A DNA stretch of 64,000 nucleotides from CAYMWF01 sp964394085 [NCBI: uncultured Gemmatimonadota bacterium] (GCA_964394085.1 CAYMWF010000001.1:89888-153887), one strand, 5' to 3'; counted from the stretch's first letter, positions 8,969 through 17,951 are shown. Translations and numbers: made by a program. The notes: generated by a model not told the origin, from the sequence alone.

Positions 8969-9412
8969 TCATTCTCCGGGATCGTCCGGTCCGGTCTTTC
9001 GAGAGTGATTCGGTTTCACACGTGCGACGAGCTCGAGAAGAACCCCGCCCGAGCTTCCGGGATGCAGGAAGACAGCTTCCAGTCCGTGTCCAATCGGAGA
9101 AGGTTCCTCCCCGATTGTTCTGAATCCGGCGTCTTTTACCCCTTTAATGGCGTCCGCAAGGTTATCCACCTCGATGCAGATATGGTGCAAACCTCCTCCC
9201 GTCTTTTCGAGAAACCGGGTAATCGGCGAATCATCCGACAATGGTGCCACGAACTCGATATTACTGTTATCGAGGCGGCACATGGCTCGATAGACGCCTT
9301 GTGACGGAACCTCCTCAACCGAAATTCCGCCGATATCGAGTCCGGCGCTGTATTTTTCGACCAGTTCCTCGAGGTTTTCAACCGCGATGGCGATATGGTG
9401 CAACCGTTTCAT
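8969..9412 (-). CDS. mce: Methylmalonyl-CoA epimerase
   Basis: A 147-residue glyoxalase/VOC-fold enzyme that interconverts the (R) and (S) forms of methylmalonyl-CoA in the propionate/succinate route. Paired beta-alpha-beta modules start with LHHIAIAV and LHHICIEV, which carry metal-binding His residues, and end with LLELV, which supplies a Glu. I start at ATG 9412 because the protein then begins MKRLHHIAIAV as in homologues. A longer TTG start at 9448 has no ribosome binding site. No mutase genes are in the window. It lies near the kor operon, which is also central carbon metabolism. Confidence 0.88.
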   Translation of the reverse strand: MKRLHHIAIAVENLEELVEKYSAGLDIGGISVEEVPSQGVYRAMCRLDNSNIEFVAPLSDDSPITRFLEKTGGGLHHICIEVDNLADAIKGVKDAGFRTIGEEPSPIGHGLEAVFLHPGSSGGVLLELVARVKPNHSRKTGPDDPGE

Positions 9413-9492
9413 GGCTCGGATAATATCGCGGGAAGCCGATGGAATCAAGAGCGTGCATTGCTATCAACAGATTTCTTTTTATCTTTAAAGAC

Positions 9493-9519
9493 TTGATGCG
9501 ATGGGTATCCTGATATAGT
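9493..9519 (+). promoter_or_regulatory. Possible promoter of the GNAT gene
   Basis: TTGATG (9493-9498) and TATAGT (9514-9519) are 15 bases apart, which is shorter than ideal. They lie in an AT-rich stretch 38 bases before the GNAT start, which is preceded by AAGGAGGAG. Confidence 0.35.
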
Positions 9520-9557
9520 CTTATCAATGACACCATGCAGATATCAAGGAGGAGTAC

Positions 9558-10157
9558 ATGCTGATCGAAGGTTATCCTAAAGAAGTAACACTGCTGGACA
9601 ACCAGAAGGTGACGCTCAAACCCATGATTCCGGGCGATCGAGACCCTCTCGTCCAGTTTTTCCAGATGCTGTCGCCGGAAGACAAGCTTTACATGAGAGA
9701 AGATACGTCCAATCCTTCAGTCATCCAGAAGTGGGTGGATGAACTCGATTATGATGTTATTTTACCCATCCTGGCATGGTTGGATGACAGGGTGGTAGCC
9801 GACGCGTCTCTTAACCGGACATCTTTTGGCTGGTCGCCTCATGTTGGTGAAATTCGTATGCTCGTTGATCCTGTGATGAGAAAAAAAGGGCTCGGAACGC
9901 TGATGGCAAAAGAGATTTTCCATCTAGCTCTACAGTCCGGATTGGACAAAATAATCGTGCAGACGATGGGTGAGCAGGAACGGGTACGGAAAATCTTCCT
10001 GGATCTCGGCTTCACGATGGAAGCGACACTCAAAGCCCATGTCAAGGATTTATCGGGTCGTAAGCACGACCTTGTAATCGTATCCCATGATGTTGAGGAA
10101 TTGTGGAACCGGATGGCGGACATGTCCGGTCAGTTCGGACATGCCCAGGAATATTAG
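9558..10157 (+). CDS. GNAT-family N-acetyltransferase
   Basis: A 199-residue acetyltransferase of the GNAT fold. The acetyl-CoA pyrophosphate-binding loop is visible as MRKKGLGTLM near residue 115, after the beta-4 strand VGEIRMLVDP. A second strand, KIIVQTM, and the late GFTMEATLKAHV element are typical of the fold. The substrate cannot be deduced, since the family acts on amines of proteins and small molecules. An AAGGAGGAG ribosome binding site supports the start. It is a single gene convergent with the kor operon. Confidence 0.8.
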   Translation: MLIEGYPKEVTLLDNQKVTLKPMIPGDRDPLVQFFQMLSPEDKLYMREDTSNPSVIQKWVDELDYDVILPILAWLDDRVVADASLNRTSFGWSPHVGEIRMLVDPVMRKKGLGTLMAKEIFHLALQSGLDKIIVQTMGEQERVRKIFLDLGFTMEATLKAHVKDLSGRKHDLVIVSHDVEELWNRMADMSGQFGHAQEY

Positions 10158-10197
10158 AATGGGGTGGAAGGCCGGGTTTCGCGAGTTGGAGAGTCTT

Positions 10198-10743
10198 CTA
10201 GTGTTGCGGCACCAGGTCAAATCCTGAATCGAGCGCTTTCTGGTTGAGCATTTCAGTTCCTCGCGGTACCCGACCCAGCACAGCCTGAGTAATCGAATCC
10301 CTCGAAACGATGTCGGTCACTCCGACAATGAATCCGAGGGATACTATGTTTGCCACGAAGGCTTTACCCACTTTAGCCGTAGCAGTTGCGACAAGAGGCG
10401 CTGAGTAGATTTTCACACCTGATAGATTCGGAATATCTTTCACAGCATCGCAATCAACGATAACGATCGCTCCAGCTTTCATATCCCTGTGGTATTTGTC
10501 CATCGAAGCCTGGGTCAGGCACAGGAGGAGATCGAGACTCGTGGCTTTAGGATAATCGATATCTCCATCGCTGATAATAACTTCAGCTTTGCTGGCGCCG
10601 CCTCTGGCTTCCGGGCCGTAGCTCTGGCTTTGCACAGCATTTTTGCCATCATATATAGCGGCGGCTTCCGCAAGGATTACGCCTGCAAGGATAAGCCCCT
10701 GCCCCCCGGATCCGCTGAGTCTCACTTCGTATCTGGTGGCCAT
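10198..10743 (-). CDS. korC: 2-oxoacid:ferredoxin oxidoreductase, gamma subunit
   Basis: A 181-residue gamma subunit of a four-subunit 2-oxoglutarate (or related 2-oxoacid) ferredoxin oxidoreductase. The family signature LSGSGGQGLILAG lies at the N-terminus, followed by SYGPEARGGASKAEV. It is the last gene of korDABC, 17 bases after korB. The complex oxidatively decarboxylates the 2-oxoacid to acyl-CoA and reduces ferredoxin in the cytoplasm. Subunit organisation favours 2-oxoglutarate, but branched-chain 2-oxoacids cannot be excluded. Confidence 0.9.
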   Translation of the reverse strand: MATRYEVRLSGSGGQGLILAGVILAEAAAIYDGKNAVQSQSYGPEARGGASKAEVIISDGDIDYPKATSLDLLLCLTQASMDKYHRDMKAGAIVIVDCDAVKDIPNLSGVKIYSAPLVATATAKVGKAFVANIVSLGFIVGVTDIVSRDSITQAVLGRVPRGTEMLNQKALDSGFDLVPQH

Positions 10744-10760
10744 CTTCAGTTACCCTCTCG

Positions 10761-11576
10761 TTATTTAAGAAGCGCCTTCTTTTTCAGTTTTTCATATTCC
10801 TCGGTATATTCGGGAAAATCCCGATCGACCAGAACGCCTGTAATGATTTTTCCCTGGAGCTCGACTGCAGACATACGTGAGGCGGCTTTCAGAGAGACCG
10901 AGTTGTCTTTCTGCCATCTGAGCATGTCCGCGCCGTCGCCGAGCCGGTTTCTGCGTCCGTAAGAAGTCGGGCATGCGCTGAACGCTTCAATAAGGGCAAA
11001 TCCCTTTTTGATGATGCCTTTCTCGATCATCTTATCCAGGGCTCTGGCGCCGTGAGATGTTCCCCGCGCCACGAAGCTTGCCCCAGCCGCCTCCGCAAGC
11101 ATCGGGATATTGAAGTTCGGATCGATATTGCCGTAAGGGAACGTGCTTGCAAACTTTCCGTACGGTGTCGTGGGTGAGCCCTGACCGCCCGTCATGCCGT
11201 AGATATAGTTATTGAAGACGATAACGGTAAGATCGATATTGCGGCGTGCGGCATGAATGAAATGATTGCCGCCGATGGCGGTCGCGTCACCGTCTCCGGT
11301 CACCACTATTACATTCAGCTGCGGTTTTGCCATCTTTACACCCGTTGCGAAGGCTATCGCCCTTCCGTGGGTAGTGTGCAGGGTGTTGAAATCGAGGTAC
11401 CCCGGCGTTCGCGAGGAACATCCGATTCCTGATACCATAACTATATCGTCTTTTTCGATACCTGTTTTATCTATGGCTCGAATTATCGATTTCATTACGA
11501 TTCCATGCCCGCAGCCTGCGCACCAGATGTGGGGGAATTTTGCCTCTCGCATGTACTTCGAGTAATCGACCAGCAT
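10761..11576 (-). CDS. korB: 2-oxoacid:ferredoxin oxidoreductase, beta (TPP) subunit
   Basis: A 271-residue thiamine-pyrophosphate-binding subunit. It shows WCAGCGHG near residue 20, which ligates the proximal cluster/TPP region. The TPP/Mg motif GDGDATAIGGNHF is followed by NNYIYGMTGGQ. It forms the active site together with korA. It lies 25 bases after korA in the same operon. The full set of motifs suggests a functional enzyme. Confidence 0.92.
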   Translation of the reverse strand: MLVDYSKYMREAKFPHIWCAGCGHGIVMKSIIRAIDKTGIEKDDIVMVSGIGCSSRTPGYLDFNTLHTTHGRAIAFATGVKMAKPQLNVIVVTGDGDATAIGGNHFIHAARRNIDLTVIVFNNYIYGMTGGQGSPTTPYGKFASTFPYGNIDPNFNIPMLAEAAGASFVARGTSHGARALDKMIEKGIIKKGFALIEAFSACPTSYGRRNRLGDGADMLRWQKDNSVSLKAASRMSAVELQGKIITGVLVDRDFPEYTEEYEKLKKKALLK

Positions 11577-11601
11577 CGGCTTTCTCCTTACGAACCTTTC
11601 A

Positions 11602-12738
11602 TCAACGGTAACGATTCATCACTTCGAGAATGAACGTCGGCGGCAGCGGTTCTCCGTCGACACGGTTGACGGGAACTACTTCAGCCAATCCGCAGCTCGA
11701 GCTCTCGACCATCAATTTCATCTGCCCGAGGTTGAGCTCGGGTACGATGATTACATCTACGTGCTCTGCCAGCTTTCTCACGCCTTCTTCGGGGAATGGC
11801 CAGAGGGTTATCGCCCGCAGGAATCCGACCGGCACACCTTCATCCCTCAGCATTGTGGCCGCATGTTTGGCGGATCGGGAAGAAGAGCCGTATGCGAATA
11901 CTCCGATCTTCGCGCCTTTGTCGATAGTCAGTTCCAATTGTTCGATCTCGGAGGTATAATGTGACAGTTTAGAGTTCAGGCGTTCCTGCATCTTGGCGAT
12001 CTCGACCGGATTATTCGTTGGAAATCCGGTTTCGTCGTAGCAGAGCCCCGTGACGTGAAACCGGTATCCATCACCGAACGCCGGAAGCGGATTCAACCCG
12101 GTTTCACTGAGTTTGTAGGGAAGAAACTCCTCAGGTGGAACGGTCGGCGATGCTCGCTCGACAAGCTCAAGCTCTTCCAGGTCCGGGATCTCTATCCGCT
12201 CGCGCATGTGGCCGATGATCTCGTCCAGAAGGACGATGACGGGAACCCGGTATTTTTCAGACATGTTGAACGCGGTGATTGTCTGAAAGTATGTCTCCCG
12301 AACGGAAGCCGGAGCAAGGGCGATAATCGGATGGTCACCGTGGGTTCCCCATTTCGCCTGCATTACATCAGACTGGGAAGGAAGCGTCGGCAGGCCAGTA
12401 GAAGGGCCTCCGCGCATAACGTTTACAATAACGCACGGAACTTCCGTCATGCAGGCGTAACCGATATTCTCCTGCTTGAGAGAGAATCCCGGACCTGATG
12501 TTGCGGTTATCGATTTGGCGCCGGCGAGAGAAGCGCCGATCACAGCGCCCATAGCTGCGATTTCATCTTCCATCTGGATGAACGAGCCACCCGCCGCTGG
12601 AAGCATCCTTGCCATGTTCTCGGCAATTTCGGATGACGGCGTGATCGGATATCCCGCGAAAAAACGCGCTCCCGCATGAATGGCCGCGAGTGCGCAGGCT
12701 TCGTTGCCCGACAGCAGTCTCAGTTTACTTGCTGGCAT
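11602..12738 (-). CDS. korA: 2-oxoacid:ferredoxin oxidoreductase, alpha subunit
   Basis: A 378-residue alpha subunit that supplies the pyrimidine-binding (PYR) and transketolase-C-like domains. GYPITPSSEIAE near residue 30 is diagnostic, and MEDEIAAMGAVIGASLAG follows. The gene starts 3 bases after korD with GGGGAG before the ATG. Its length fits the Kor/Vor alpha type without a fused gamma domain, since gamma is encoded separately as korC. Confidence 0.92.
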   Translation of the reverse strand: MPASKLRLLSGNEACALAAIHAGARFFAGYPITPSSEIAENMARMLPAAGGSFIQMEDEIAAMGAVIGASLAGAKSITATSGPGFSLKQENIGYACMTEVPCVIVNVMRGGPSTGLPTLPSQSDVMQAKWGTHGDHPIIALAPASVRETYFQTITAFNMSEKYRVPVIVLLDEIIGHMRERIEIPDLEELELVERASPTVPPEEFLPYKLSETGLNPLPAFGDGYRFHVTGLCYDETGFPTNNPVEIAKMQERLNSKLSHYTSEIEQLELTIDKGAKIGVFAYGSSSRSAKHAATMLRDEGVPVGFLRAITLWPFPEEGVRKLAEHVDVIIVPELNLGQMKLMVESSSCGLAEVVPVNRVDGEPLPPTFILEVMNRYR

Positions 12739-12741
12739 CGC

Positions 12742-12996
12742 TCACTCCCCTTTTGAAAGGCCGGGTTCCAGGCGATGAACTGTAACGGCGAAGTCGGGAC
12801 ACAAAACGTCGCAGAGCTCGCATCCTGTACACTCATCCGGATTATTCACCACGGCGACTAGGCCGTCCATGGCCAGAACATTCTTGGGGCAGAACTGAAC
12901 GCAGATGGTGCATCCTTTGCACCACTTCGCATCGATGTCAACCCGGGCTTTCGCCTTCCGCTTTATTTTATCCGCGGTTCGTTGGCTTTCTTCCAT
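12742..12996 (-). CDS. korD: 4Fe-4S ferredoxin-type delta subunit
   Basis: An 84-residue electron-transfer subunit with two CxxCxxxCP clusters (CKGCTICVQFCP and CTGCELCDVLCP) that each bind a 4Fe-4S centre. It begins with a charged stretch rich in Lys/Arg. It is the first gene of korDABC, with AAAGGAG before its ATG and a strong promoter about 85 bases upstream. It should relay electrons from the TPP site to external ferredoxin. Confidence 0.9.
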   Translation of the reverse strand: MEESQRTADKIKRKAKARVDIDAKWCKGCTICVQFCPKNVLAMDGLVAVVNNPDECTGCELCDVLCPDFAVTVHRLEPGLSKGE

Positions 12997-13080
12997 CTAC
13001 GAAGTCTCCTTTATATCCGGAAAACCACGCAACTGCATCCTGCCGCGCAAGTATCCGAACGGGACGGCTTGAAGCTCGGG

Positions 13081-13109
13081 ATTATCATTTGCTTGCGCAG
13101 CCATGTCAA
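13081..13109 (-). promoter_or_regulatory. Promoter of korDABC
   Basis: On the minus strand, TTGACA (13109-13104) and GATAAT (13086-13081) are 17 bases apart. Transcription would start near 13075, leaving a leader of about 78 bases before korD. Confidence 0.75.
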
Positions 13110-13230
13110 TAGTGAAAAACTGTCAAAACAAGTTGATTCGTATTGAACGCGAGATGATTGCTGCCTACAATCCGGAGGACCATTAGAGGCGATAGTTAAT
13201 ATTTGGAGCCTCACACAGGGAAAAACTGAA

Positions 13231-14616
13231 GTGACGTTTAAAGAAATAAAAGTGGCGGAAGGAAAAGGCCCCTTTTTGGGTTTCTGCCTAGGGATAATTT
13301 TTATTGCCGCTCTGATAATAAGGATCTATTCGATTTATCATCCTCCGGTAGAAAACATATATGGTTTAGGTCCCTATTCGGATTCGGCTCTTTACCACAC
13401 TATTGGTTACAACCTTGCAAGGGGATACGGTTTTTCAGGAGATACGCGCGGCTTGGAACTGGGCATAGGTGAAGTGGACGGATCAAGACTCGAGCCTGCG
13501 ATCGTCAGAGGGCCCGTATACCCATTTTTTATTTCTGCGGTGTATAAGTACTTATGCTGCGAATCTGACATGAAGGTGATTGAGGACTGGCACAGGAATT
13601 GGGATAAAGTACGTATCGTCCAAGCCGTTCTGGACGCCTCAGTCTGTTTGGTCGTTTTCCTTATAGTGGTGTTGATATATCCTGCCTCTTTATGGCCGGC
13701 CTTTCTTTCGGCGTTCCTGTATTGCTTCAGTTTTTATAACATTTACTACACCAGGGCTTTATTGACGGAGACGGTGACCACGTTCCTGGTTTCCTGCTTC
13801 ATATTGTTTTGTGCATTCGGATTACGGCGCAATAAGGGAATCATCTGGCTGTTGACCGGAACCACGTTCGGCCTCGTTTCGTTGTCTCGGACCGAATATA
13901 TTCCTTTCCTCTTGGTGTTATCAGTCTATTTATGTTTTATCGAACGCTCGGCCTTCATAAAACTCCGTAAGAAGTATCTGTTGATTCTTCTTGGTGCATT
14001 TCTGGTCATCTCCCCCTGGACAATAAGAAATTACCTGGTTTTTAACGAATTGATACCTGTTTCGACAGGAGGATTCGGATTCAATCTGTTCCTGGGCACC
14101 TTCGAAACAAGGGAAAACTGGAGAGGCTGGGACGAATATCCCGAAGAGGAATTCAAATCAAAAAACGAGATTAAAAGAATTGAATCGCTGCGCGACGCTT
14201 TTGGAGGTTCGCTAATGAGCGGCACTCTCGATATAAGGATCTATGATCGTATCTTCAGGAAAAAGGCGATGAACAGGATTCGCAGCAATCCTGTAAAATG
14301 TTTTAAGTGCTGGTTCACCAGGGTGCCGCGGTTGTGGTATCAGAATTGGAAATCAGATAAGTACTTTTCGGATGAACCGTCCGGCGTGTATTTCGTGTTC
14401 TATTTTGTTTTCGGGATAGTCGCATTTTTATCCTGTGACAGGATGGGGAAAACGGTTATGGGCCCGATATGGCTATTGTTCTTATACCTGACAATGATTT
14501 TCTTGCCGCTCCATACCGAACCTCGGTACGGTGTGGCATTAATGCCGGGTATTATCAGCTTGGCCGGCCTCGGGGTTTACCAGACATTTTCGTTGATAAA
14601 AGGAAGATTTGCCTGA
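13231..14616 (+). CDS. Membrane glycosyltransferase, GT39/ArnT-like
   Basis: A 461-residue polytopic inner-membrane protein with about ten hydrophobic segments, the first near residues 15-30. The first extracytoplasmic loop has an acidic Asp in GPYSDSALYHTIGYNLARG, and RGPVYPFFISAVYK follows. This pattern is typical of lipid-linked-sugar glycosyltransferases (PMT/ArnT, Pfam PMT_2). Such enzymes transfer sugars from polyprenyl phosphate to proteins or lipids. The start is a GTG with a weak AGGG upstream, so the exact N-terminus is uncertain. It stands alone, convergent with pyrE. Confidence 0.7.
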   Translation: MTFKEIKVAEGKGPFLGFCLGIIFIAALIIRIYSIYHPPVENIYGLGPYSDSALYHTIGYNLARGYGFSGDTRGLELGIGEVDGSRLEPAIVRGPVYPFFISAVYKYLCCESDMKVIEDWHRNWDKVRIVQAVLDASVCLVVFLIVVLIYPASLWPAFLSAFLYCFSFYNIYYTRALLTETVTTFLVSCFILFCAFGLRRNKGIIWLLTGTTFGLVSLSRTEYIPFLLVLSVYLCFIERSAFIKLRKKYLLILLGAFLVISPWTIRNYLVFNELIPVSTGGFGFNLFLGTFETRENWRGWDEYPEEEFKSKNEIKRIESLRDAFGGSLMSGTLDIRIYDRIFRKKAMNRIRSNPVKCFKCWFTRVPRLWYQNWKSDKYFSDEPSGVYFVFYFVFGIVAFLSCDRMGKTVMGPIWLLFLYLTMIFLPLHTEPRYGVALMPGIISLAGLGVYQTFSLIKGRFA

Positions 14617-14664
14617 GAGAAGCGTCGGCTCAGGATTATTACATGGTATGCTTGTTCTGCTGCC

Positions 14665-15243
14665 TTACTGAGAGCCTTCGAGTATGTCAGGAGGAATGAG
14701 CAGATCGATAGTGAAAATCGAATGAACGGGATATCCCAGGGATTCGAGATGTTCCTTCCCCCCTTGCTTGCGATCTACGAGGACGAAAACGCCGCCTACA
14801 ACTCCGTTCGCTGCTTCCACCTCCTCGATGGCATGGAGGATGGAACCTCCGGTAGTGATCACATCTTCGACGATTGCTACTGAATCTCCCGGTCTGAGGT
14901 GCCCTTCTATGGCTTTGCGGGTGCCGTGCCCTTTGACCTCCTTCCGAACAAGGAAGAGGCGCAGTGGGGATCCTGATTCGAGACCTGCGATTCCGGTGGC
15001 GACAACGATCGGGTCGGCGCCCAGGGTCGGACCGCCGATCGAGGCGGTGCCGGGTAATTTTTCCCTGATGAGTCTGTGCATCAAGATCCCGGTCAGTCGC
15101 GCTCCCTCCGGATCGAGGGTGGTCCGTCTTGCATCGATGTAATATCTGCTTTTCTTTCCGGATTTCAGTGTGAAGTCTCCGAATTCGATAGAAAGCTCCA
15201 TCATTATCATCTTGAGGGTGTCGCGGGCTTCGTTCGTTTCCAC
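14665..15243 (-). CDS. pyrE: Orotate phosphoribosyltransferase
   Basis: A 192-residue type I phosphoribosyltransferase that joins orotate and PRPP to give OMP in pyrimidine synthesis. The PRPP-binding loop VAIVEDVITTGGS lies near residues 120-132. The N-terminal FGDFTLKSGKKSRYYID matches PyrE, including the catalytic-loop region further on (RKEVKGHGT). It starts 3 bases after the DUF6125-like gene, with which it is co-transcribed. Confidence 0.93.
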   Translation of the reverse strand: METNEARDTLKMIMMELSIEFGDFTLKSGKKSRYYIDARRTTLDPEGARLTGILMHRLIREKLPGTASIGGPTLGADPIVVATGIAGLESGSPLRLFLVRKEVKGHGTRKAIEGHLRPGDSVAIVEDVITTGGSILHAIEEVEAANGVVGGVFVLVDRKQGGKEHLESLGYPVHSIFTIDLLIPPDILEGSQ

Positions 15244-15246
15244 GGG

Positions 15247-15804
15247 TCAGTCCTCTCCTTCGGTGAATACCCACTCGCACCATAACCCGTCGGGGCGCTG
15301 ATCGGGAGGGGCAACAGCCTTCTCGAGTTTTACGGTCGGGTCGAATTCGTCGGTGAAGTTTCGCAGGTAGCCTTCACGAACTTGTTTGCACGGGAATACA
15401 GGCAGACCTTTTTTCAGCCTCGCATGTTGCGTCATGCATTTTTTAACGCGGTAGACAAAGAGGTTTTTCTCCGGTTGGAAATCAACTTCCTTGTATGGCT
15501 GATCGAGTGACCAGGAGGTCGCGAGAAGCGCATTTTTAAAAGTTTCGATACGGGTGCCGGCGGGCGGATACAGCACTTTCAGCGCCCTGGCCTCGAGGGT
15601 CCCCATTGTTTCCCAGCACTCCCTGTCTATACTCGTGGCGGCTTCGGTTCCGAATCGTTTTTCGATGCCGAGGAAATAGAGGCCATCCACCCTGAAAACA
15701 GTCCTGATATGTAGAAGAAGCAGTTCAGCCAGAGTTTCAGGGTCCAGGGCCAGCAACCTGTCGAGATCTTCACGACGGGCTTTCGCGGTATCAGATCGGG
15801 TCAC
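15247..15804 (-). CDS. DUF6125-family protein
   Basis: A 185-residue soluble protein of unknown function. The pattern matches my recollection of DUF6125: an N-terminal helix, VDGLYFLGIEKRFG, an ECWETMGTLEARA segment, then VKKCMTQHARLKKGLPVFPCKQV and a C-terminal WCEWVF. Conserved Cys residues in the second half could bind metal. AAAGGAG precedes the ATG. It forms an operon with pyrE, but no pyrimidine role is established. The family name comes from memory and needs a profile search. Confidence 0.65.
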   Translation of the reverse strand: MTRSDTAKARREDLDRLLALDPETLAELLLLHIRTVFRVDGLYFLGIEKRFGTEAATSIDRECWETMGTLEARALKVLYPPAGTRIETFKNALLATSWSLDQPYKEVDFQPEKNLFVYRVKKCMTQHARLKKGLPVFPCKQVREGYLRNFTDEFDPTVKLEKAVAPPDQRPDGLWCEWVFTEGED

Positions 15805-15830
15805 TGAGGGCTCCTTTCAGGTGCCCCGAG

Positions 15831-15857
15831 AGTATAGCGGCTCCCTCAGCCTGTCAA
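15831..15857 (-). promoter_or_regulatory. Promoter of the DUF6125-pyrE operon
   Basis: On the minus strand, a consensus TTGACA (15857-15852) and TATACT (15836-15831) are separated by 15 bases. Both hexamers are good, and the short spacer lowers confidence. Confidence 0.5.
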
Positions 15858-15949
15858 GCAGACAAGATCACGTTCGGGGAATGCGGTTTGCATTAAACGA
15901 CAATCAGTTCTTCGGTATGCTGTTATGCCTCGATTGCAGGTGAATTATC

Positions 15950-15979
15950 TTGACACTCAGGCCCTGTTGTCACTAATAT
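15950..15979 (+). promoter_or_regulatory. Promoter of the HD/aconitase-family/TRAP gene series
   Basis: TTGACA (15950-15955) and TAATAT (15974-15979) are separated by 18 bases. Transcription would begin near 15986, giving an 80-base leader before the HD gene. No other promoter of this quality was seen before 26244. Confidence 0.72.
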
Positions 15980-15994
15980 TCCTTTCATTTTTTT

Positions 15995-16044
15995 CTCGGT
16001 TACCGAGGTGTCGACGTGGGCGCGACAACAGGCGTGACGCGCCC
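15995..16044 (+). promoter_or_regulatory. Structured 5' leader of the long operon
   Basis: Two hairpins fill the leader: CTCGG-TTA-CCGAG at 15995-16007 and a 7-bp GC-only stem GGGCGCG / CGCGCCC (16018-16024 with 16038-16044). The ribosome binding site GGAGG follows 11 bases later. The position suggests attenuation or mRNA stabilisation, but no ORF for a leader peptide and no known riboswitch core is evident. Confidence 0.4.
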
Positions 16045-16064
16045 GTCTTCTTTCGGAGGTATAT

Positions 16065-16607
16065 ATGATAGGAGCAATCAGAGAACTTCTTCCCGAAGCC
16101 GAATTGATCGGAGACGGGGATTTGAAGGAAAAGGTGCTTTCGGTCTGGGTCAAGACAATGGAGCTCGGAGGATGGAAACCCGAAGATCTGGACAGGATCC
16201 CCTTCACGCTGCTCATCGAGGATGTTGAAGTAAGCTTCCTGGCGCATACGAAGGGTGTAACCATGGTGGCGGCCGCCGCCGCTACGGTTTTCGAGACTGT
16301 ATACGGTGATACCATGCCTCTGAACAGGGACTATCTCATCGCGGGCGCTTTGCTTCACGATATAGGAAAGCTGCTCGAATACAGAGAAGTGGACGGTAAG
16401 TTCGTAAAGTCGCATATGGGGAAATATGTGCGGCATCCATTTTCCGGAGTGGGGATAGCATTCGACATGGGAATACCTCCAGAGGTGCTCCACTGTATCG
16501 CGATCCATTCGAAAGAGAATGCCGGCGGTAAAAGAAGCCCCGAAGCCTGTCTCATTCATCATGCAGACTTCATGAACTTCGAGCCGTTACACGAACCGCT
16601 CGTTTAA
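16065..16607 (+). CDS. HD-domain phosphohydrolase-like protein
   Basis: A 180-residue protein with the HD superfamily metal-binding pattern. FLAHTKGVT supplies the first His, LLHDIGKLLEY near residue 100 supplies the HD pair, and HPFSGVGIAF and IHSKEN supply later His residues. These proteins usually cleave phosphomonoesters or phosphodiesters of nucleotides, but the substrate here is unknown. GGAGGTATAT precedes the ATG. It is the first gene after the operon promoter and lies 80 bases before an aconitase-family large subunit. A regulatory or housekeeping role in that pathway is only a guess. Confidence 0.75.
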   Translation: MIGAIRELLPEAELIGDGDLKEKVLSVWVKTMELGGWKPEDLDRIPFTLLIEDVEVSFLAHTKGVTMVAAAAATVFETVYGDTMPLNRDYLIAGALLHDIGKLLEYREVDGKFVKSHMGKYVRHPFSGVGIAFDMGIPPEVLHCIAIHSKENAGGKRSPEACLIHHADFMNFEPLHEPLV

Positions 16608-16687
16608 TTTCCCGTCTCACCGGTGCGGTGTTTCGCGATAAACACCGTTCAATTCCGATGCGGAGATTCAATGGAGGACATGGACCG

Positions 16688-17947
16688 ATGGGTCAAACTT
16701 TTGCTGAAAAACTCCTCGGACAAAAAGCGGGTAAGACTGTTCAGCCGGGCGAGATCGTCGAGGTGACGCCTGATGCAACGCTGACTCACGACAATACCGC
16801 TGCAATCTCGAAGACATTCTACTCTCTCGGAGTGAATAAGGTGGCGTTTCCGGAGCGCCTTGTCGTGGTGCTCGACCACTGCATCCCCGCCGCCGACGAT
16901 AAGCACGCCACCAACCATAAGGTGATTCGCGAATTCGTTGAAACCCAGGGTATTGAATCGTTTTACGATATCGGGAGAGGGGGGGTATGTCACCAGGTGA
17001 TGGTGGAGAAGGGGCACGTGCTTCCATCAATGCTTCTTCTCGGATCTGATTCCCACACTACAACCTACGGTGCCCTCGGAGCCTTTGCCGCCGGTATCGG
17101 AAGAAGCGAAATGGCGGCCCTCTGGGCTACCGGCAAGATTTGGCTCAGGGTACCCGAATCGTATAAAGTCGTGGTCGAAGGTGAGCTGCAGGAGGGCTTG
17201 ACGACGAAAGACCTGATGTTGAAGCTCATCTCGGATATCGGAGCCGACGGCGCTCTCTACAAGGCGGTGGAATTTTCCGGCCCGGCTGTGGACGGCTGGA
17301 GTCTCGATTCCCGCATGGTGATTTCAAACATGTCTGTGGAGATGGGTGCCAAGATCGGGTACTTCGCAGCCGATTCCAAGGTCGATGACTACCTCGTTGA
17401 AGCGGCCTCAGCTAATTACGATAAGACAGGTCCCGATGAAGATGCCGAGTACGAGCGCGTGCTCGAATACGACGCGTCGACCGTGGAGCCGTTCGTGGCG
17501 AAACCGCATACTGTGGATAACGGTGCTGTCGTAAGCGAGGTTGCCGGAACCGAGGTCCAACAGGTCCTCCTCGGAACCTGTACCAACGGCAGGGTGGAGG
17601 ATCTGCGGGCTGCGGCGGATGTTTTCGAGCGGACAGGAAAAGACGTGCACCCGAAAGTGCGAATGCTCATTTTCCCCGCGTCTGTGGCGGAGTTCAAAAA
17701 GGCTTTGTCGGAGGGGCTCATCGGGTTCTTCACGGACAGGGGCGCGATGATCATGAATCCGGGGTGCGGACCCTGCCTAGGCGCTCACGAGGGGGTTCTC
17801 GCCCCCGGTGAAGTCTGTGTATCCACCGCCAACAGGAATTTCAAGGGGCGGATGGGTAATAAAGAAGCGTTCGTGTACCTTGCTTCACCGGCAACGGCAG
17901 CGGCGGCCGCAATTACAGGGGAGATCACCGACTTCAGAGACCTTTGA
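16688..17947 (+). CDS. 3-isopropylmalate dehydratase/homoaconitase-family large subunit (copy 1)
   Basis: A 419-residue catalytic large subunit of a split aconitase-type dehydratase, the length of the LeuC2/homoaconitase group. The 4Fe-4S ligands are GTCTNGR and GCGPCLG, and GSDSHTTTYGALG and STANRNFKGRMG are substrate-site motifs. I start at ATG 16688 because GGAGGA lies 9 bases upstream and the protein then begins MGQTFAEKLLG like its relatives. It pairs with the small subunit at 18047. It isomerises a 2- to a 3-hydroxy acid (isopropylmalate, homocitrate, citrate or similar). The true substrate is open because a second pair lies downstream. Confidence 0.88.
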   Translation: MGQTFAEKLLGQKAGKTVQPGEIVEVTPDATLTHDNTAAISKTFYSLGVNKVAFPERLVVVLDHCIPAADDKHATNHKVIREFVETQGIESFYDIGRGGVCHQVMVEKGHVLPSMLLLGSDSHTTTYGALGAFAAGIGRSEMAALWATGKIWLRVPESYKVVVEGELQEGLTTKDLMLKLISDIGADGALYKAVEFSGPAVDGWSLDSRMVISNMSVEMGAKIGYFAADSKVDDYLVEAASANYDKTGPDEDAEYERVLEYDASTVEPFVAKPHTVDNGAVVSEVAGTEVQQVLLGTCTNGRVEDLRAAADVFERTGKDVHPKVRMLIFPASVAEFKKALSEGLIGFFTDRGAMIMNPGCGPCLGAHEGVLAPGEVCVSTANRNFKGRMGNKEAFVYLASPATAAAAAITGEITDFRDL

Positions 17948-17951
17948 GGAC

